Below, piece after piece: positions 63,504 through 64,000 of a DNA stretch of 64,000 nt. Numbering within the stretch: position 1 is the stretch's first letter; every line of letters begins with the position of its first letter. A model generated the notes under the pieces. It did not search any database. It worked only from the letters and a program-made list of their open reading frames with translations, and was not told the origin of the DNA. Source of the DNA: Phycisphaera sp. (GTDB lineage: Bacteria; Planctomycetota; Phycisphaerae; Phycisphaerales; SM1A02). The stretch covers positions 55,898 through 119,897 of the forward strand of contig WGMP01000014.1 of the NCBI GenBank assembly GCA_016124975.1, read 5' to 3'. A program made the position numbers and the translations under genes.

Positions 63504-64000
63504 GGCCGTCGGAGGCGAAGGCTGGCGTCGCTCGTTCCTTGGACTTCGTCCAAGGGCACCCGTGTGGGTCGTGTCGGACGATTCTCCCCGTCGGAGTCGC
63601 CAACCAAGGGTGCCCGTGGACGAAGTCCACGGAACGCCAACCGTCGGAGTCGAAGGCTGACATCATCCGTTCCGCATGCTGAAGCATGCGGGCACCCCTG
63701 ATTTTCGTGTCGGACGATTCTCCCCGTCGGAGTCGCCAACCAAGGGTGCCCGTGGACGAAGTCCACGGAACGCCAACCGTCGGAGTCGACGGCTGACGTC
63801 ATCCGTTCCGCATGCTGAAGCATGCGGGCACCCCTGACTTTCGTGTCGCGCGATTCAGGTCGTGGGAGTCGTTCACCAGGGGTGCCCGCAGGTTTCAACC
63901 TGCGGAACGACACGCGTCGGAGTCGACGGCTGACACCGTCCGTTCCTTGGACTTCGTCCAAGGGCACCCGTGCGTGTCGTGTCGCACGGTTCAAACCCTC
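63504..64000. repeat. array of seven alternating hairpin repeats
   Basis: No gene in the last 497 bp. Seven palindromic elements with constant flanks CGTTCC...GGGCACCC occur in alternating orientation: 63533-63561 (+), 63608-63636 (-), 63668-63698 (+), 63744-63772 (-), 63804-63834 (+), 63879-63909 (-) and 63941-63969 (+). The stems vary: TTGGACTTCGTCCAA, GTGGACGAAGTCCAC, GCATGCTGAAGCATGC, GCAGGTTTCAACCTGC. Spacers of 31-46 bp carry a shared CGTCGGAGTCG motif. The array runs off the window edge or nearly so. Confidence 0.9.

Noticed and set aside
63533..63969. CRISPR array
   Set aside because: The repeats alternate in orientation, their stems vary, and the intervals are related to each other. 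There are no unique spacers and no cas genes.

Overview
The window is a high-GC bacterial chromosome segment that fits a planctomycete, probably of the Phycisphaerae type. The clues are a PEP-CTERM-like sorting tail at the left edge, a dockerin/FGE-sulfatase surface protein, a deoxyhypusine-synthase-family enzyme, a DksA-like protein with a Lys/Ala/Pro-rich extension, a long-form pyruvate kinase and several intergenic palindrome families. The assignment is inference, because no rRNA or other marker gene is present. Almost all long antisense reading frames are high-GC shadows of real genes.

Layout. 1-4 kb: end of a PEP-CTERM protein, an alkaline phosphatase and a large secreted HExxH protein. 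4-6.9 kb: a translationally coupled operon of methyltransferase, FAD-dependent reductase and type III polyketide synthase. 7.1-11 kb: a 1283-residue secreted protein with three FGE-sulfatase-like units separated by TIG domains. 11.3-17.3 kb: tRNA-Val(CAC) carrying a 5.9-kb integrated satellite-like element (integrase, DUF3987 ATPase, two AlpA-like regulators, DUF5681 protein, small membrane proteins). 17.3-33.3 kb: housekeeping and accessory genes (deoxyhypusine-synthase family, rfbB, a TetR/ABA4-like pair with paired operators, tatA, mltA, an ABC exporter, proC, accA, the DksA-like gene, lspA, truB, rmuC). 33.4-36.3 kb: a single-protein MmeI-like restriction-modification enzyme. 36.4-43.5 kb: permease plus a complete L-rhamnose pathway (isomerase, kinase, aldolase-dehydrogenase fusion, mutarotase). 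43.7-51.9 kb: carbonic anhydrase, M48 peptidase, LemA, pyruvate kinase, RF3 and an alpha-amylase. 52.1-55.6 kb: cupin, TIM-barrel isomerase and Gfo/Idh/MocA oxidoreductase operon. 55.9-63.5 kb: SYLF lipoprotein, an unknown protein, DUF58, a TgpA-like transglutaminase and two tandem PilZ-like paralogues. 63.5-64 kb: an array of alternating hairpin repeats.

Two observations stand out. First, at least 18 start codons lie 5-7 nt downstream of a -10-like hexamer (mostly TANNNT), which predicts widespread leaderless transcription; genes inside operons tend to have Shine-Dalgarno sequences or overlap the previous stop instead. Second, the integrated element sits in the 5' end of the tRNA gene. The integrase reading frame runs into the tRNA D-arm, the element appears to supply a replacement tRNA promoter, and the native tRNA promoter is left stranded at the other end of the element.
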